Shown here: positions 19,317 through 28,381 of the stretch, piece after piece | Numbering within the stretch: the stretch's first letter is position 1 | Layout of the letters: each line of letters opens with the position of its first letter | Source of the DNA: Methylophaga sp. | Lineage (GTDB): Bacteria > Pseudomonadota > Gammaproteobacteria > Nitrosococcales > Methylophagaceae | Length of the DNA stretch: 64,000 nucleotides | Reading direction: 5' to 3' | NCBI GenBank assembly: GCA_024636315.1 | Contig: JAGXHJ010000034.1 | Span: 27,016-91,015 of the forward strand | The notes under the pieces: generated by a model | Database searches by the model: none | The model's input: only the letters and a program-made list of their open reading frames with translations | Told to the model about the DNA's origin: nothing | Position numbers and translations under genes: made by a program

Positions 19317-20567
19317 TTATAAGATCATGACCACCACTAAGGCCAACACCATGCCACCCAATCCTATTACCACCATTTTCAACATCGATACTTGTTGGCT
19401 CAACTCTTCCAGCCCCAAATTGTCGTTGCTTATATTGGTCACGGCATCGGTGTCAGATTTCGTTCCAGCTAGAGATTCTTCTACAACGGTACGTGCTATC
19501 GGCGCAATCATTTGTGTTAAATGATCATTCAAATACGTCATGACCATGGGTGCAAATTTAGCTTCAACTTGTTGCATTAACGGCTCAAACATTTGCTGCT
19601 CATGTCGTTGCAACCAGGCTTTTCCTTCGGTATTTAACATGACCATTATTTGTCTAGGCAAATCAGATTCTTGAGTTGCATTTTGCACCGCTTTTTCTGC
19701 CGAATTGGCAACGGCATCATGCGCGGCATGTTTGGCAACGGAGTTAGCTAGATCTTCTGTCACTCGTTGTGCTTGTGCTAACAATTGCTCTTTTAATGCT
19801 GGCAACATGGCGTCAACGGATAATTTAACCTGCTCAGCCACCATTTGCTCTGCGGTATCAGCCGCGATTTGGCGACTAATATCCTCAGCCATTTCACGTA
19901 CGTCTTTATGCATTTTAGGTAATAGATCTTGCTCAATCGTCTTTATGACATTTGCAAGTAAGCTCTTTTCATCCAGCTGAGGTTGTTGTTGATTACTTAA
20001 TAAACCTAGCTGTTCAGATATCCGGTGTTCCGCAGTATCGTTAGCTACTTGGCGACTTACCGTTTCCGCAAGTCCACGAAGTTCTTGTTGCATCCTAGGT
20101 TGTAAATCTTGCTTAACCAAAGCCTTCAGTTCAGTCAATAATTCAGTGGAATCTATAGGCGATGAAGTAGTGCCTGCTTGAGGAGCTATTGCGATATGCT
20201 GAGCTAATTCGACAATAATGGCATCCAATGCCTCGGCCTTAGGTGGTTTCGTTAAGGTTGCCACCGCGCCCGCTTCCTGAGATTTTGCACGATCGGCATC
20301 AGTATCATGACCAGTACACACCACAACGGGTATATGTTTTAAATTGTCGTCAGCCTTAATTTGTTGCGTTGCCGTCAGACCATCCATCCCACCCATCATC
20401 ACATCCATGAAGATAATGTCTGGCTTAACATTGTCGCCTTTCAGATACACCAAGGCATCTTCACCACTCCCCAACTCAACAACCTGCAAGTCGTGCGCAA
20501 CTAGTAACTTGCTCAATGTCATCCGCGCCACACGAGAATCATCTACTACCAAAGCTATCTGCTGCAT
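19317..20567 (-). CDS. Response regulator with internal helical repeats and a C-terminal membrane anchor
   Basis: 416 residues. The N-terminal receiver domain (1-125) is intact: D9-D10, phosphoacceptor D55, T85 and K107. The rest has no known output domain. Residues 153-186 and 213-246 repeat each other at an exact 60-residue offset (QDLQPRM versus QDLLPKM, then AE...SRQ...DTAE...EQ), with a weaker third copy from about 252. The segment is helix-rich and probably coiled-coil. The last 20 residues (about 396-416) form a single hydrophobic helix, so it may be tail-anchored in the inner membrane facing the cytoplasm. It directly abuts prmC. Confidence 0.85.
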   Translation of the reverse strand: MQQIALVVDDSRVARMTLSKLLVAHDLQVVELGSGEDALVYLKGDNVKPDIIFMDVMMGGMDGLTATQQIKADDNLKHIPVVVCTGHDTDADRAKSQEAGAVATLTKPPKAEALDAIIVELAQHIAIAPQAGTTSSPIDSTELLTELKALVKQDLQPRMQQELRGLAETVSRQVANDTAEHRISEQLGLLSNQQQPQLDEKSLLANVIKTIEQDLLPKMHKDVREMAEDISRQIAADTAEQMVAEQVKLSVDAMLPALKEQLLAQAQRVTEDLANSVAKHAAHDAVANSAEKAVQNATQESDLPRQIMVMLNTEGKAWLQRHEQQMFEPLMQQVEAKFAPMVMTYLNDHLTQMIAPIARTVVEESLAGTKSDTDAVTNISNDNLGLEELSQQVSMLKMVVIGLGGMVLALVVVMIL

Positions 20568-20591
20568 TATTTTTCCTAGATTTCCGCCATA

Positions 20592-20903
20592 TCACCCAAT
20601 GCGATAGACATCTAAATTCACTTTATTGACCTGATGACCCAACATAATAACTTCACCGCTATATTGCTGTTGCATATCACTGGCAAACTCAAAAAAATAG
20701 AAACGCTGAATTTGAACACGGCCATGGCGATTACGCTTTAATCGTATTTTTTTCCAACCCACCGTATCATTCAAAAAGGTTACACCATGTTGATTACAAC
20801 TCCGCTGTGCCGCCTCAATCGCCAGCTCAGCTACACCACGGCTATCCCACCAAAACCACAGCAAGCCCAACAATAACAAAATAGTTAAACCATTATCAAT
20901 CAC
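20592..20903 (-). CDS. DUF3301 family small membrane protein
   Basis: About 103 residues: a short N-terminal stretch, one membrane helix (LTILLLLGLLWFWWD), then a soluble part with SRGVAELAIEAAQRSC and VYRIG at the end. This is the DUF3301 pattern. I place the start at GTG 20903, which overlaps the rsmE stop by four bases (GTGA) and follows GGGGAG by eight bases. Upstream in-frame methionines lie inside rsmE and are not needed. Function unknown. It is coupled to rsmE upstream and close to the response regulator downstream. Confidence 0.82.
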   Translation of the reverse strand: MIDNGLTILLLLGLLWFWWDSRGVAELAIEAAQRSCNQHGVTFLNDTVGWKKIRLKRNRHGRVQIQRFYFFEFASDMQQQYSGEVIMLGHQVNKVNLDVYRIG

Positions 20904-21628
20904 CCTAAGTCTCCCCACAGGGTTTGCACAACAGCCAGAGCGGCCACCGTCGCCGTTTCTGTTCGTAAAATGCGAGGCCCAAAACAAACGGATTGAAAGC
21001 CAGCGGCGTTTGCTTGCCCTATTTCAGTCTCACTCAAACCGCCTTCAGGACCAATCAACAAGGTGATGTCTGCTTGCTGTTCTAATGCTGTAAAGCCCTT
21101 TTCTGCCAGTGGGTCTAACACCAAGCGGCATCCTAGCTTATTTACTATCAGCGAGTCTTCCAACTGCATCACAGTTGATAAATCAGGTAATACGCTACGG
21201 CCACTTTGCTCACAGGCGCTGACGACTATCCCCTGCCAATGTGCCCAGCGTTTTTCATCTCGCCCGCCTGAAAGTTGGACATTACAGCGTTCAGTAGCTA
21301 CAGGAATAATTCGTGTGACACCTAACTCCACGGCCTTTTGCAAAGCGTAATCCATACGCTCGCCGCGTGAAATACCTTGTAATAAGGTAATCGTTAAGGG
21401 GGATTCATTTTCCACCGTCACTTTAGACAGCAATCGCACTGATGATTCACGTTTAGATACGACTTCTAACGCCGCATCAACCTCCAAGCCTCGACCATCA
21501 AATAAACGCAAAGCATCACCTTGTTTTAAGCGCAGCACCTGTACGGCATGACGATGTGCAGCATCAGGCAAGATGAACAGGTCAGTATTTTGGTTAAGTT
21601 CAGGGCAATAAAATCGTGTAATTCGCAT
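20900..21628 (-). CDS. rsmE: 16S rRNA (uracil-1498-N3) methyltransferase RsmE
   Basis: About 242 residues. The N-terminal PUA-like domain (MRITRFYCPEL, HRHAVQVLRLKQGD) precedes a SPOUT methyltransferase domain with the knot signatures LLIGPEGGLSETE and RILRTETATVAALAVVQ. It methylates U1498 of 16S rRNA in the 30S subunit. I start it at ATG 21628, the usual RsmE N-terminus; TTG 21652 would add eight residues. The divergent IMPase-family gene begins about 100 bases away. Confidence 0.95.
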   Translation of the reverse strand: MRITRFYCPELNQNTDLFILPDAAHRHAVQVLRLKQGDALRLFDGRGLEVDAALEVVSKRESSVRLLSKVTVENESPLTITLLQGISRGERMDYALQKAVELGVTRIIPVATERCNVQLSGGRDEKRWAHWQGIVVSACEQSGRSVLPDLSTVMQLEDSLIVNKLGCRLVLDPLAEKGFTALEQQADITLLIGPEGGLSETEIGQANAAGFQSVCFGPRILRTETATVAALAVVQTLWGDLG

Positions 21629-21726
21629 TAATTTTTCATCATCGCTAATCAAAAGGGTTGGGCTTAGTTTACATGGAGTTGTCTAGTGTTTGAATGTTAG
21701 CTAAAAGGTATTGCTATACTCTAACA

Positions 21727-22518
21727 ATGAATATTGACTTAGAACAGCTGAAAAACATCGTCATTACCGCCAGTAAGGAGGAGCTACTGCCTCGTTTTAA
21801 TTCGGTAAAACGCAACTATAAACATGATGGCAGTGTAGTGACAGAAGCCGATTTAGTCATGCAGGCTAGGTTGACTTCTCGTTTAAATGAGGCTTATCCC
21901 GATATCGCCTTATTAGGCGAAGAAATGTCAGCCGAGCAACAACACGCATTATTAGCATCAGATATCCCATTGTGGTGCCTCGATCCTGTAGATGGCACCA
22001 GTAATTTTGCGGCAGGTGTGCCTTATTTTTGTGTGTCGCTGGCATTAATTGAAAACGGTATCGTTACCTTGGGCTTGGTTTATGACCCCATTCGTGAGGA
22101 ATGTTTTGCAGCGCAACGTGGCAAAGGTGCCTATTTAAATAATGAGCAACTTAGTAGCCAATACATTGGTTTGCAGTTAATAGACGCCATTGCAATGATT
22201 GACTTCAAGCGCTTAACGCCGGAGTTGGCTACCGAATTGGTCACACATCGTCCTTATGGTTCTCAACGTAGTTTGGGTTCCATTGCCTTAGAATTATGCT
22301 GGATCGCCGCAGGGCGAGGTCATATTTATCTGCATGGCAAACAACAGTTATGGGACTATGCCGCAGCACAATTAATTTTATCAGAAGCTGGCGCGCTGGC
22401 CATGACGCTTGAAGGCGAAGCACTGCGTAGTGATAGCCTAAAACCAGTTTCCACTATCGCCGCCTCAGATGAATCATTATTTAATCAGTGGGCTACTTAC
22501 TTAAATATTCCACGATGA
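21727..22518 (+). CDS. Inositol monophosphatase family protein
   Basis: About 263 residues from ATG 21727 (MNIDLEQLKNIV). IMPase-superfamily metal motifs are present: TEADLVMQ, LLGEEM, the WCLDPVDGTSNFAAGVPYF block, and WDYAAAQLIL. Candidate activities are dephosphorylation of inositol phosphates, 3'-phosphoadenosine 5'-phosphate (CysQ-like) or other sugar phosphates; the sequence alone does not decide. The ATG overlaps nothing upstream; the stop overlaps pgeF by four bases, so the pair is coupled. Confidence 0.9.
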   Translation: MNIDLEQLKNIVITASKEELLPRFNSVKRNYKHDGSVVTEADLVMQARLTSRLNEAYPDIALLGEEMSAEQQHALLASDIPLWCLDPVDGTSNFAAGVPYFCVSLALIENGIVTLGLVYDPIREECFAAQRGKGAYLNNEQLSSQYIGLQLIDAIAMIDFKRLTPELATELVTHRPYGSQRSLGSIALELCWIAAGRGHIYLHGKQQLWDYAAAQLILSEAGALAMTLEGEALRSDSLKPVSTIAASDESLFNQWATYLNIPR

Positions 22519-23258
22519 CTACTGACAGCCTTATTTTCCCTGACTGGCCGGCACCGGACACCATTAAAGCGCTTAGTACTACACGCCAAGGCGGCTTTAG
22601 TTTACCGCCTTATGATGGCTGTAACCTTGGCACTCATGTTGGTGATGAGCCTAATACCGTCATTAAAAATCGTGAGTATTTAGTCGATGTCGCCCAACTA
22701 CCAGAATCACCACGTTGGTTAAATCAAATACATGGCATCCGCGTTATCAATAGTACTGACTGGCAACTAAACATCGATGCCGATGCCATTGTAAGCCAGC
22801 AAAATAATCACATATGTACCATTATGACTGCCGATTGCTTGCCGCTGTTATTGTGTAACAAACAAGGCGATACCGTTGCTGCAATTCATGCTGGTTGGCG
22901 TGGTTTAGCCGCCGGCATTATCGAAAAAACGATTACTGAGTTTCGCTGTGCTCCCCAAGATATTCTGGTGTGGCTTGGTCCCGCAATTGGCCCAAATCAA
23001 TTTGAAGTGAGCACCGATGTTTATCAAACATTTACCCAACATTCAGCAAAAGCTATTCAGGCATTTCAACAAACTGACGCCACACACTATTTAGCTGATA
23101 TTTATTTACTTGCTAGACAACGCTTAACTGCTCTCGGGGTCAACGCCATCTTCGGTGGCGATTTATGTACCGCCAGCAATAAGCAACGTTTTTTTTCCTA
23201 TCGCCGTGATGACATCACCGGCAGAATGGCATCGATGATCTGGATCAGCCATAAATAA
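22515..23258 (+). CDS. pgeF: Peptidoglycan editing factor PgeF (YfiH, laccase-domain family)
   Basis: About 247 residues. Signatures are STTRQGGFSLPPYDGCNLG, NQIHG, the TADCLPLLL segment, AAIHAGWRGLAAG and GPAIGPNQFEV, with metal-binding histidines and cysteine of the YfiH/DUF152 fold. E. coli PgeF prevents incorporation of L-Ser in place of L-Ala in muropeptides; homologues also act on purine nucleosides. ATG 22515 overlaps the upstream stop (ATGA). The longer frame from 22488 is not needed. Confidence 0.93.
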   Translation: MTTDSLIFPDWPAPDTIKALSTTRQGGFSLPPYDGCNLGTHVGDEPNTVIKNREYLVDVAQLPESPRWLNQIHGIRVINSTDWQLNIDADAIVSQQNNHICTIMTADCLPLLLCNKQGDTVAAIHAGWRGLAAGIIEKTITEFRCAPQDILVWLGPAIGPNQFEVSTDVYQTFTQHSAKAIQAFQQTDATHYLADIYLLARQRLTALGVNAIFGGDLCTASNKQRFFSYRRDDITGRMASMIWISHK

Positions 23259-23298
23259 GGTATGATCTCTCAAATTAGATTTATCCCCTTGGATTGTT

Positions 23299-24123
23299 AT
23301 GGAATTATTGCTCTGGATCATTGGCTTCAGTTTGATTGGCGGTTTATTAAGTGTCATGGTCGCATCATCATTTTTACTTTTATCAAATGATGCGCGTAAC
23401 GTGGCGGTGCCGCACCTAGTCAGTTTTGCCATCGGTGCCTTATTAGGCGCCTCTTTTCTAGGTCTGATTCCTCATGCGATGGAGCATGAATATGCCATTG
23501 ATCCTCATAATATTGGACTCACCTTACTATTAGGTTTGCTCACTTTTTTCTTGCTAGAAAAAATGGTGTTATGGCGTCATTGTCATAGTGATCATTGCGA
23601 AGGACATCTGCCAGAGCTAGATCAAGATGAATCCAGTCATAACCATGCTCAACATAATCATCAAGACAATAAAAACAAAGCCGCTGGCACCTTAATTTTA
23701 ATCGGCGATACTATTCATAACTTTGTCGATGGTATTTTAATTGGCGCCGCCTTTATGACCGATACACACCTTGGTATCGTCACGGCATTGGCTATTGCCG
23801 CCCATGAAATCCCACAAGAACTCGGTGATTTTGTCATTTTATTACACAGCGGTTTTTCACGAAGAAAAGCACTGTACTACAATATGTTATCTAGCCTTGG
23901 TACGGTTGTTGGTGCACTACTTGCCTATTTCACCTTATCAGATATGCAACAATTATTGCCTTATATTTTAATAGTGGCCGCCTCTAGCTTCATCTACGTC
24001 GCGGTGGCGGATCTTATTCCGGGCTTACATCACAAAGTAAAATTATCTGAAACATTGCAACAAATATCGCTGATAGCCGCAGGCACGCTATTTATTTATG
24101 TTGCTCATAGCACCTTGCACTAA
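23299..24123 (+). CDS. ZIP family metal transporter
   Basis: 274 residues with eight predicted membrane helices. The metal path is marked by HNFVDGILIG and AIAAHEIPQELGDF on helices IV and V. Between helices III and IV is a histidine-rich cytoplasmic-type loop (HCHSDHCEGH, then HNHAQHNHQ). ZIP proteins import divalent metals such as zinc, iron or manganese; the substrate cannot be told from sequence. It lies 40 bases after pgeF and six before the ELM1-like gene. Confidence 0.92.
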   Translation: MELLLWIIGFSLIGGLLSVMVASSFLLLSNDARNVAVPHLVSFAIGALLGASFLGLIPHAMEHEYAIDPHNIGLTLLLGLLTFFLLEKMVLWRHCHSDHCEGHLPELDQDESSHNHAQHNHQDNKNKAAGTLILIGDTIHNFVDGILIGAAFMTDTHLGIVTALAIAAHEIPQELGDFVILLHSGFSRRKALYYNMLSSLGTVVGALLAYFTLSDMQQLLPYILIVAASSFIYVAVADLIPGLHHKVKLSETLQQISLIAAGTLFIYVAHSTLH

Positions 24124-24128
24124 ATCTT

Positions 24129-25037
24129 ATGCCTGTTCAGGTTGTAAGTTGGCAATTTACTGATGGCAAACCAGGTCATGAAAACCAAACGCGTGGCTTA
24201 ATTCACGCGCTAGCGACACGTACACCCGTCGAGAATCACATCATCGAGATTCCCTCAAATACCCTGCATTTTTTATATACTTTACTCATTGGTCGACTCT
24301 ACCGAAAGCTGGCGCGATTACCCAAGCCTAATTACCTTATTGCAGCAGGACGCCGTACACAGTTACCCATGTTACTAGCCCACTTATGGTTTGGCGGTAA
24401 ACGAATCCTTTTAATGCGTCCTTACTGGCCGATGTCATGGTTTGATCTAATGATCATCCCGCAACATGATTCCCCGCCCACTTCACCTAAGAACCTTATC
24501 ACCCAAGGTGTCATCAACACGGTCATCCCTTCTACCAATCATGATAAAAATAAAGGCATGATACTGATCGGCGGGCCAAGTAAACATTACGCGTGGGATA
24601 CGTCGAGCATTGTTCAGCAAATAACAACGTTGCTTAACGATATGCCAGATATATCATGGTCGATAGCTAACTCACGTCGCACACCAGAAGGTTTTTCAGT
24701 TCAAATCAACGAAATTCCAGGTCCATTTAATTTTATCGATCATCGTCAAACAAGCAACGACTGGCTATCACAGCAAGTCGCCACCGCAGGACAAATATGG
24801 GTTTCCCCTGATAGTGTGTCCATGCTGTACGAAGCCGTAACCTCTGGTGCGGCAGTAGGTTGCTTAAAACTGCAAGCAAAACAAACAAATAACCGTATCG
24901 TCTCAGGCATTAATGAACTTATTAATAAAGGCATGATTACGACTTTTAGCCAATGGCAAAAAACACGGCATTTATCGCGACCATCACAGCAACTTAACGA
25001 AGCCCAACGAGCGGCAGATTGGATATTGAATCAATGA
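24129..25037 (+). CDS. ELM1/GtrOC1 family putative glycosyltransferase (DUF1022)
   Basis: 302 residues. WQFTDGKPGHENQTRGL is the diagnostic N-terminal signature of the ELM1 family (named after a plant mitochondrial fission factor). GGPSKHYAWD and the WVSPDSVSMLYEA segment, like a nucleotide-sugar-binding region, are also typical. Bacterial members sit beside LPS or polysaccharide genes, as here, and are thought to be glycosyltransferases, though activity is largely unproven. Its stop overlaps the next start by four bases. Confidence 0.8.
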   Translation: MPVQVVSWQFTDGKPGHENQTRGLIHALATRTPVENHIIEIPSNTLHFLYTLLIGRLYRKLARLPKPNYLIAAGRRTQLPMLLAHLWFGGKRILLMRPYWPMSWFDLMIIPQHDSPPTSPKNLITQGVINTVIPSTNHDKNKGMILIGGPSKHYAWDTSSIVQQITTLLNDMPDISWSIANSRRTPEGFSVQINEIPGPFNFIDHRQTSNDWLSQQVATAGQIWVSPDSVSMLYEAVTSGAAVGCLKLQAKQTNNRIVSGINELINKGMITTFSQWQKTRHLSRPSQQLNEAQRAADWILNQ

Positions 25038-26155
25038 CCAAACCTCTTACTGTAATTCAAATACTGCCTGCGCTTAACAGCGGTGGCGTAGAACGCGGCA
25101 CAACAGAAATTGCTAATGCGCTAGTAAAAGCAGGTCATCGTTCATTAGTGATTTCTGCAGGAGGACGATTAGTTAATCAATTAGAGCAGGAAGGCACTAC
25201 ACATATTACTTTGCCCATCGGTGAAAAACGCTTAAGTACCTTGCGTTATATCTGGCAGCTTAGAGAAATATTGCGTGAGATAGCGCCCGATGTAATCCAT
25301 TTACGTTCACGACTACCGGCATGGATTACTTATCTCGCGTGGCGAAAACTACCTGTCGAACAGCAACCTCATATTGTGACAACAGTACATGGTCCCTACT
25401 CAGTCAATAAATATAGTGCCATCATGACCATTGGCGAAAGAGTGATTGCTGTCTCTAATATGATCAAGGCCTACATCACGGAAAACTACCCAAACGTAGT
25501 AGAAGATAACATTACAGTGATTCATCGAGGCATTGATCCCAAGCGCTATGCCCCGACTTACCAACCCACCACCGAATGGTTATCTCAGTGGCATAAAGAC
25601 TATCCTCAACTTAAAAATAAACTGGTTATAACGCTACCCGCTCGTATCACGGCCTGGAAGGGTCAAGAAGACCTCATTACCTGCATTCACATACTGAAAT
25701 CGAAAGGCATTAACGTTCACGGTCTTATCGTCGGCGAGACTCATCCTCGTAAACAGGCTTTTTTAACATTACTTAAAACAAAAATTGCAGAACTTCATCT
25801 GGAAAAAGATATTACATTCACTGGTCACCGCAGTGATTTACAAGACATTCTAGCCAGTTCTAATATCGTGTTGTCACTAGCCAAAGAACCTGAAGCATTT
25901 GGTCGCACGACGATTGAAGCCTTAAGCATGGGTGTGCCCGTTATTGGTTATAATCATGGTGGCATAGCTGAACAGCTGGCCATTTGTTTTCCAGAGGGTC
26001 AAGTGGCTGTTGGTGATATCCAAGCTGTGGCTAATAAAATTAGTTCGTGGCAACATGTTATGCCACAAGTCAACACTCAACATCCCTTTACACTACAAAA
26101 TATGTGTCAGCAAACATTAAACATTTATCAAAAACTATGTAAGGAACAAGTATGA
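25034..26155 (+). CDS. Glycosyltransferase family 4 protein
   Basis: About 373 residues with the GT-B fold of GT4 enzymes: the N-terminal loop [34 protein letters not shown], and the C-terminal nucleotide-sugar-binding [28 protein letters not shown]. It probably adds a sugar to an LPS core or other surface glycan. The ATG at 25034 overlaps the previous stop (ATGA); the alternative TTG at 25019 is less likely. It overlaps ugd by four bases, so three genes are translationally linked. Confidence 0.9.
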   Translation: MTKPLTVIQILPALNSGGVERGTTEIANALVKAGHRSLVISAGGRLVNQLEQEGTTHITLPIGEKRLSTLRYIWQLREILREIAPDVIHLRSRLPAWITYLAWRKLPVEQQPHIVTTVHGPYSVNKYSAIMTIGERVIAVSNMIKAYITENYPNVVEDNITVIHRGIDPKRYAPTYQPTTEWLSQWHKDYPQLKNKLVITLPARITAWKGQEDLITCIHILKSKGINVHGLIVGETHPRKQAFLTLLKTKIAELHLEKDITFTGHRSDLQDILASSNIVLSLAKEPEAFGRTTIEALSMGVPVIGYNHGGIAEQLAICFPEGQVAVGDIQAVANKISSWQHVMPQVNTQHPFTLQNMCQQTLNIYQKLCKEQV

Positions 26156-27315
26156 AAATAGCTGTCGTTGGAACAGGATACGTTGGACTTTCTATCGCCA
26201 TGCTTATCTCGCAAAATCATGAAGTCATTGCTATTGATATCGTTCCAGAAAAAGTCGCACTTTTAAATGATAAAAAAGCGCCTATCGAAGATATTGAAAT
26301 TGAAGATTTCTTACTCAATAAATCGCTCAACTTCAAAGCAACATTAGATAAACAAGAGGCATATCAACATGCTGACTTTGTCGTCATTGCCACCCCCACC
26401 GATTATGATGCTGAAACAAATTACTTTAATACTCAATCTATTGAGTCGGTCATTAAAGACGTGATGGCAATAAACCCAAATGCCGTTATGGTCATAAAGT
26501 CAACGATTCCCGTAGGTTATACCGATCGTATTAAAGCAGAATTAGGCTGTGAAAAACTTATTTTCTCACCCGAGTTTTTAAGAGAAGGTAAAGCACTACA
26601 CGACAACCTTTTTCCATCACGTATTATCGTCGGCGAAGACTCCGAGCGCGCACGCGCCTTTGCCAATTTATTGATTGAAGGTGCGTATAAACAAGATATT
26701 CCAGTGTTATTTACCAACGCCACGGAAGCTGAAGCGGTTAAGTTATTTTCCAATACCTATCTCGCAATGCGTGTGGCCTATTTCAATGAATTAGATAGCT
26801 ACTGCGAAGCCCATGACCTTAATTCACGCCATGTCATCGACGGTGTGGGACTAGATCCAAGAATAGGTAATCACTACAACAACCCATCGTTCGGCTATGG
26901 CGGTTATTGCCTACCAAAAGACACTAAACAACTGCTGGCAAACTATCAAAACGTCCCCAACAACTTGATTCGTGCCATTGTTGATGCCAACACTACCCGT
27001 AAAGACTTTATTGCCAATGCCATTGTCAAACGCAATCCGAAAACAGTGGGTATATATCGACTAGTAATGAAACAAGGCTCTGATAACTTCCGCGCCTCCG
27101 CTATTCAAGGCATTATGAAGCGTATCAAAGCCAAAGGTATTGAGGTTATTATTTATGAACCGGTATTAGAAGATACCTTTTTTAACTCTAAAGTGATTAC
27201 TGACTTAAATGAATTTAAAGCATTAAGCGACGTTATTGTTGCGAACCGTATGACTGATGATATCAGTGACGTTCAAGACAAAGTCTATACTCGTGACTTG
27301 TTTGGTAAAGACTAA
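26152..27315 (+). CDS. ugd: UDP-glucose 6-dehydrogenase
   Basis: 387 residues: the NAD-binding [12 protein letters not shown] at the N-terminus, SPEFLREG, and the active-site loop [12 protein letters not shown] with catalytic Cys253. The enzyme oxidises UDP-glucose to UDP-glucuronate in two NAD-dependent steps, supplying acidic sugars for polysaccharide or LPS. The length and motifs resemble the short Ugd form. It is coupled to the GT4 gene upstream (ATGA) and followed after about 30 bases by a second GT4. Confidence 0.96.
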   Translation: MKIAVVGTGYVGLSIAMLISQNHEVIAIDIVPEKVALLNDKKAPIEDIEIEDFLLNKSLNFKATLDKQEAYQHADFVVIATPTDYDAETNYFNTQSIESVIKDVMAINPNAVMVIKSTIPVGYTDRIKAELGCEKLIFSPEFLREGKALHDNLFPSRIIVGEDSERARAFANLLIEGAYKQDIPVLFTNATEAEAVKLFSNTYLAMRVAYFNELDSYCEAHDLNSRHVIDGVGLDPRIGNHYNNPSFGYGGYCLPKDTKQLLANYQNVPNNLIRAIVDANTTRKDFIANAIVKRNPKTVGIYRLVMKQGSDNFRASAIQGIMKRIKAKGIEVIIYEPVLEDTFFNSKVITDLNEFKALSDVIVANRMTDDISDVQDKVYTRDLFGKD

Positions 27316-27346
27316 TAAAGCCTTGTTGAAATTAAGCTACTAAATC

Positions 27347-28366
27347 ATGAAAATATGTGAACTGATTGCTAGTGATGGAAACGGAGGCCTAGAGAGTCAT
27401 TTCGTTGATTTATGTAATGGCCTCGCGGCTAAAGGTCATCAAGTAAATGTGATTGTTCCACAGAATTTTTCAGGGCTTTTTTCAAACGAAATCATCATTC
27501 ACCATCTACATTTGAACAAGAGCAGACGAAATCCTCTTCTACTTTGGTCCTTATATAAAACTATTCGCAACATAGCTCCAGATATTGTGCATGGACATGC
27601 AAGTAAAGGCGCTAACTTATTAGCCATAATAAAGCGTTTTATACCCTATCTATGTGTCGCTACAATTCACAATCTAAAATCAAACTTGAATGGCTACAAA
27701 AAAATGGATGCGGTTATTGGCGTCAGTAAAGGGGTTCTAGCACAATTCACTCATCCAAGAAAACAGCTCATCTATAACGGTCTCGACGTAAAACCTATAC
27801 AACATTCTCAATCAACACTTGTAGATTTATGCAAGCAAAGCATCCCTCGTCCTATTATCTTATCGATAGGAAGACTCGTTGAAGCAAAAGATTTCGCGAT
27901 GCTTATTAATGCTTGGCAAGGCATTGATGCTGATCTTGCAATTGTAGGTGATGGTCCACTTAAAAAATTACTGGAAAACCAAATTGAATCTTTAGACCTT
28001 TCATCATCAGTACACCTACTCGGATATGTCAATAATGCCAGTAGTTTGATTAAGTCTGCTGATTTAATCGTAATTTCATCTAAGCGTGAAGGCTTTAACT
28101 ATGTAATGGCTGAAGCATTACTACAGCAAAAACCAGTTTTATCTACTGATGTACCTGCCCCCAATGAAATATTACCGAAGCAGTTTCTCACTCCTCCATC
28201 AGATAGTAATGCGATGCATGACAAGATTGAAGCGTGCTTGGCAGATCTTGATAGTGTCAATGCCGAGTTTGAAACATTGTATAATTGGTCCCAGAAAACA
28301 TTCTCATTAGAGAGCATGGTTAACTCAACGGAAATTTTCTTTCTAAATATTTCCAAAGCTAAGTAG
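27347..28366 (+). CDS. Glycosyltransferase family 4 protein
   Basis: 339 residues, GT4-like: ASDGNGGLESHFVDLC at the N-terminus, GVSKGVLAQF, YNGLD, SIGRLVEAKDF and SSKREGFNYVMAEALLQQKPVLSTD near the C-terminus. Probably an LPS core or O-polysaccharide glycosyltransferase. From here to 30400 the DNA looks more AT-rich and the codon usage less constrained than in flanking genes, as is common in surface-polysaccharide loci. It sits between ugd and the O-antigen-ligase-like gene. Confidence 0.88.
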   Translation: MKICELIASDGNGGLESHFVDLCNGLAAKGHQVNVIVPQNFSGLFSNEIIIHHLHLNKSRRNPLLLWSLYKTIRNIAPDIVHGHASKGANLLAIIKRFIPYLCVATIHNLKSNLNGYKKMDAVIGVSKGVLAQFTHPRKQLIYNGLDVKPIQHSQSTLVDLCKQSIPRPIILSIGRLVEAKDFAMLINAWQGIDADLAIVGDGPLKKLLENQIESLDLSSSVHLLGYVNNASSLIKSADLIVISSKREGFNYVMAEALLQQKPVLSTDVPAPNEILPKQFLTPPSDSNAMHDKIEACLADLDSVNAEFETLYNWSQKTFSLESMVNSTEIFFLNISKAK

Positions 28367-28381
28367 CACTAGGACTAATTT

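Noticed and set aside
20904-20987. An ATG-initiated N-terminal extension of the DUF3301 gene
   Set aside because: It lies inside rsmE in another frame; a GTG with GGGGAG directly ahead fits the family's usual start.
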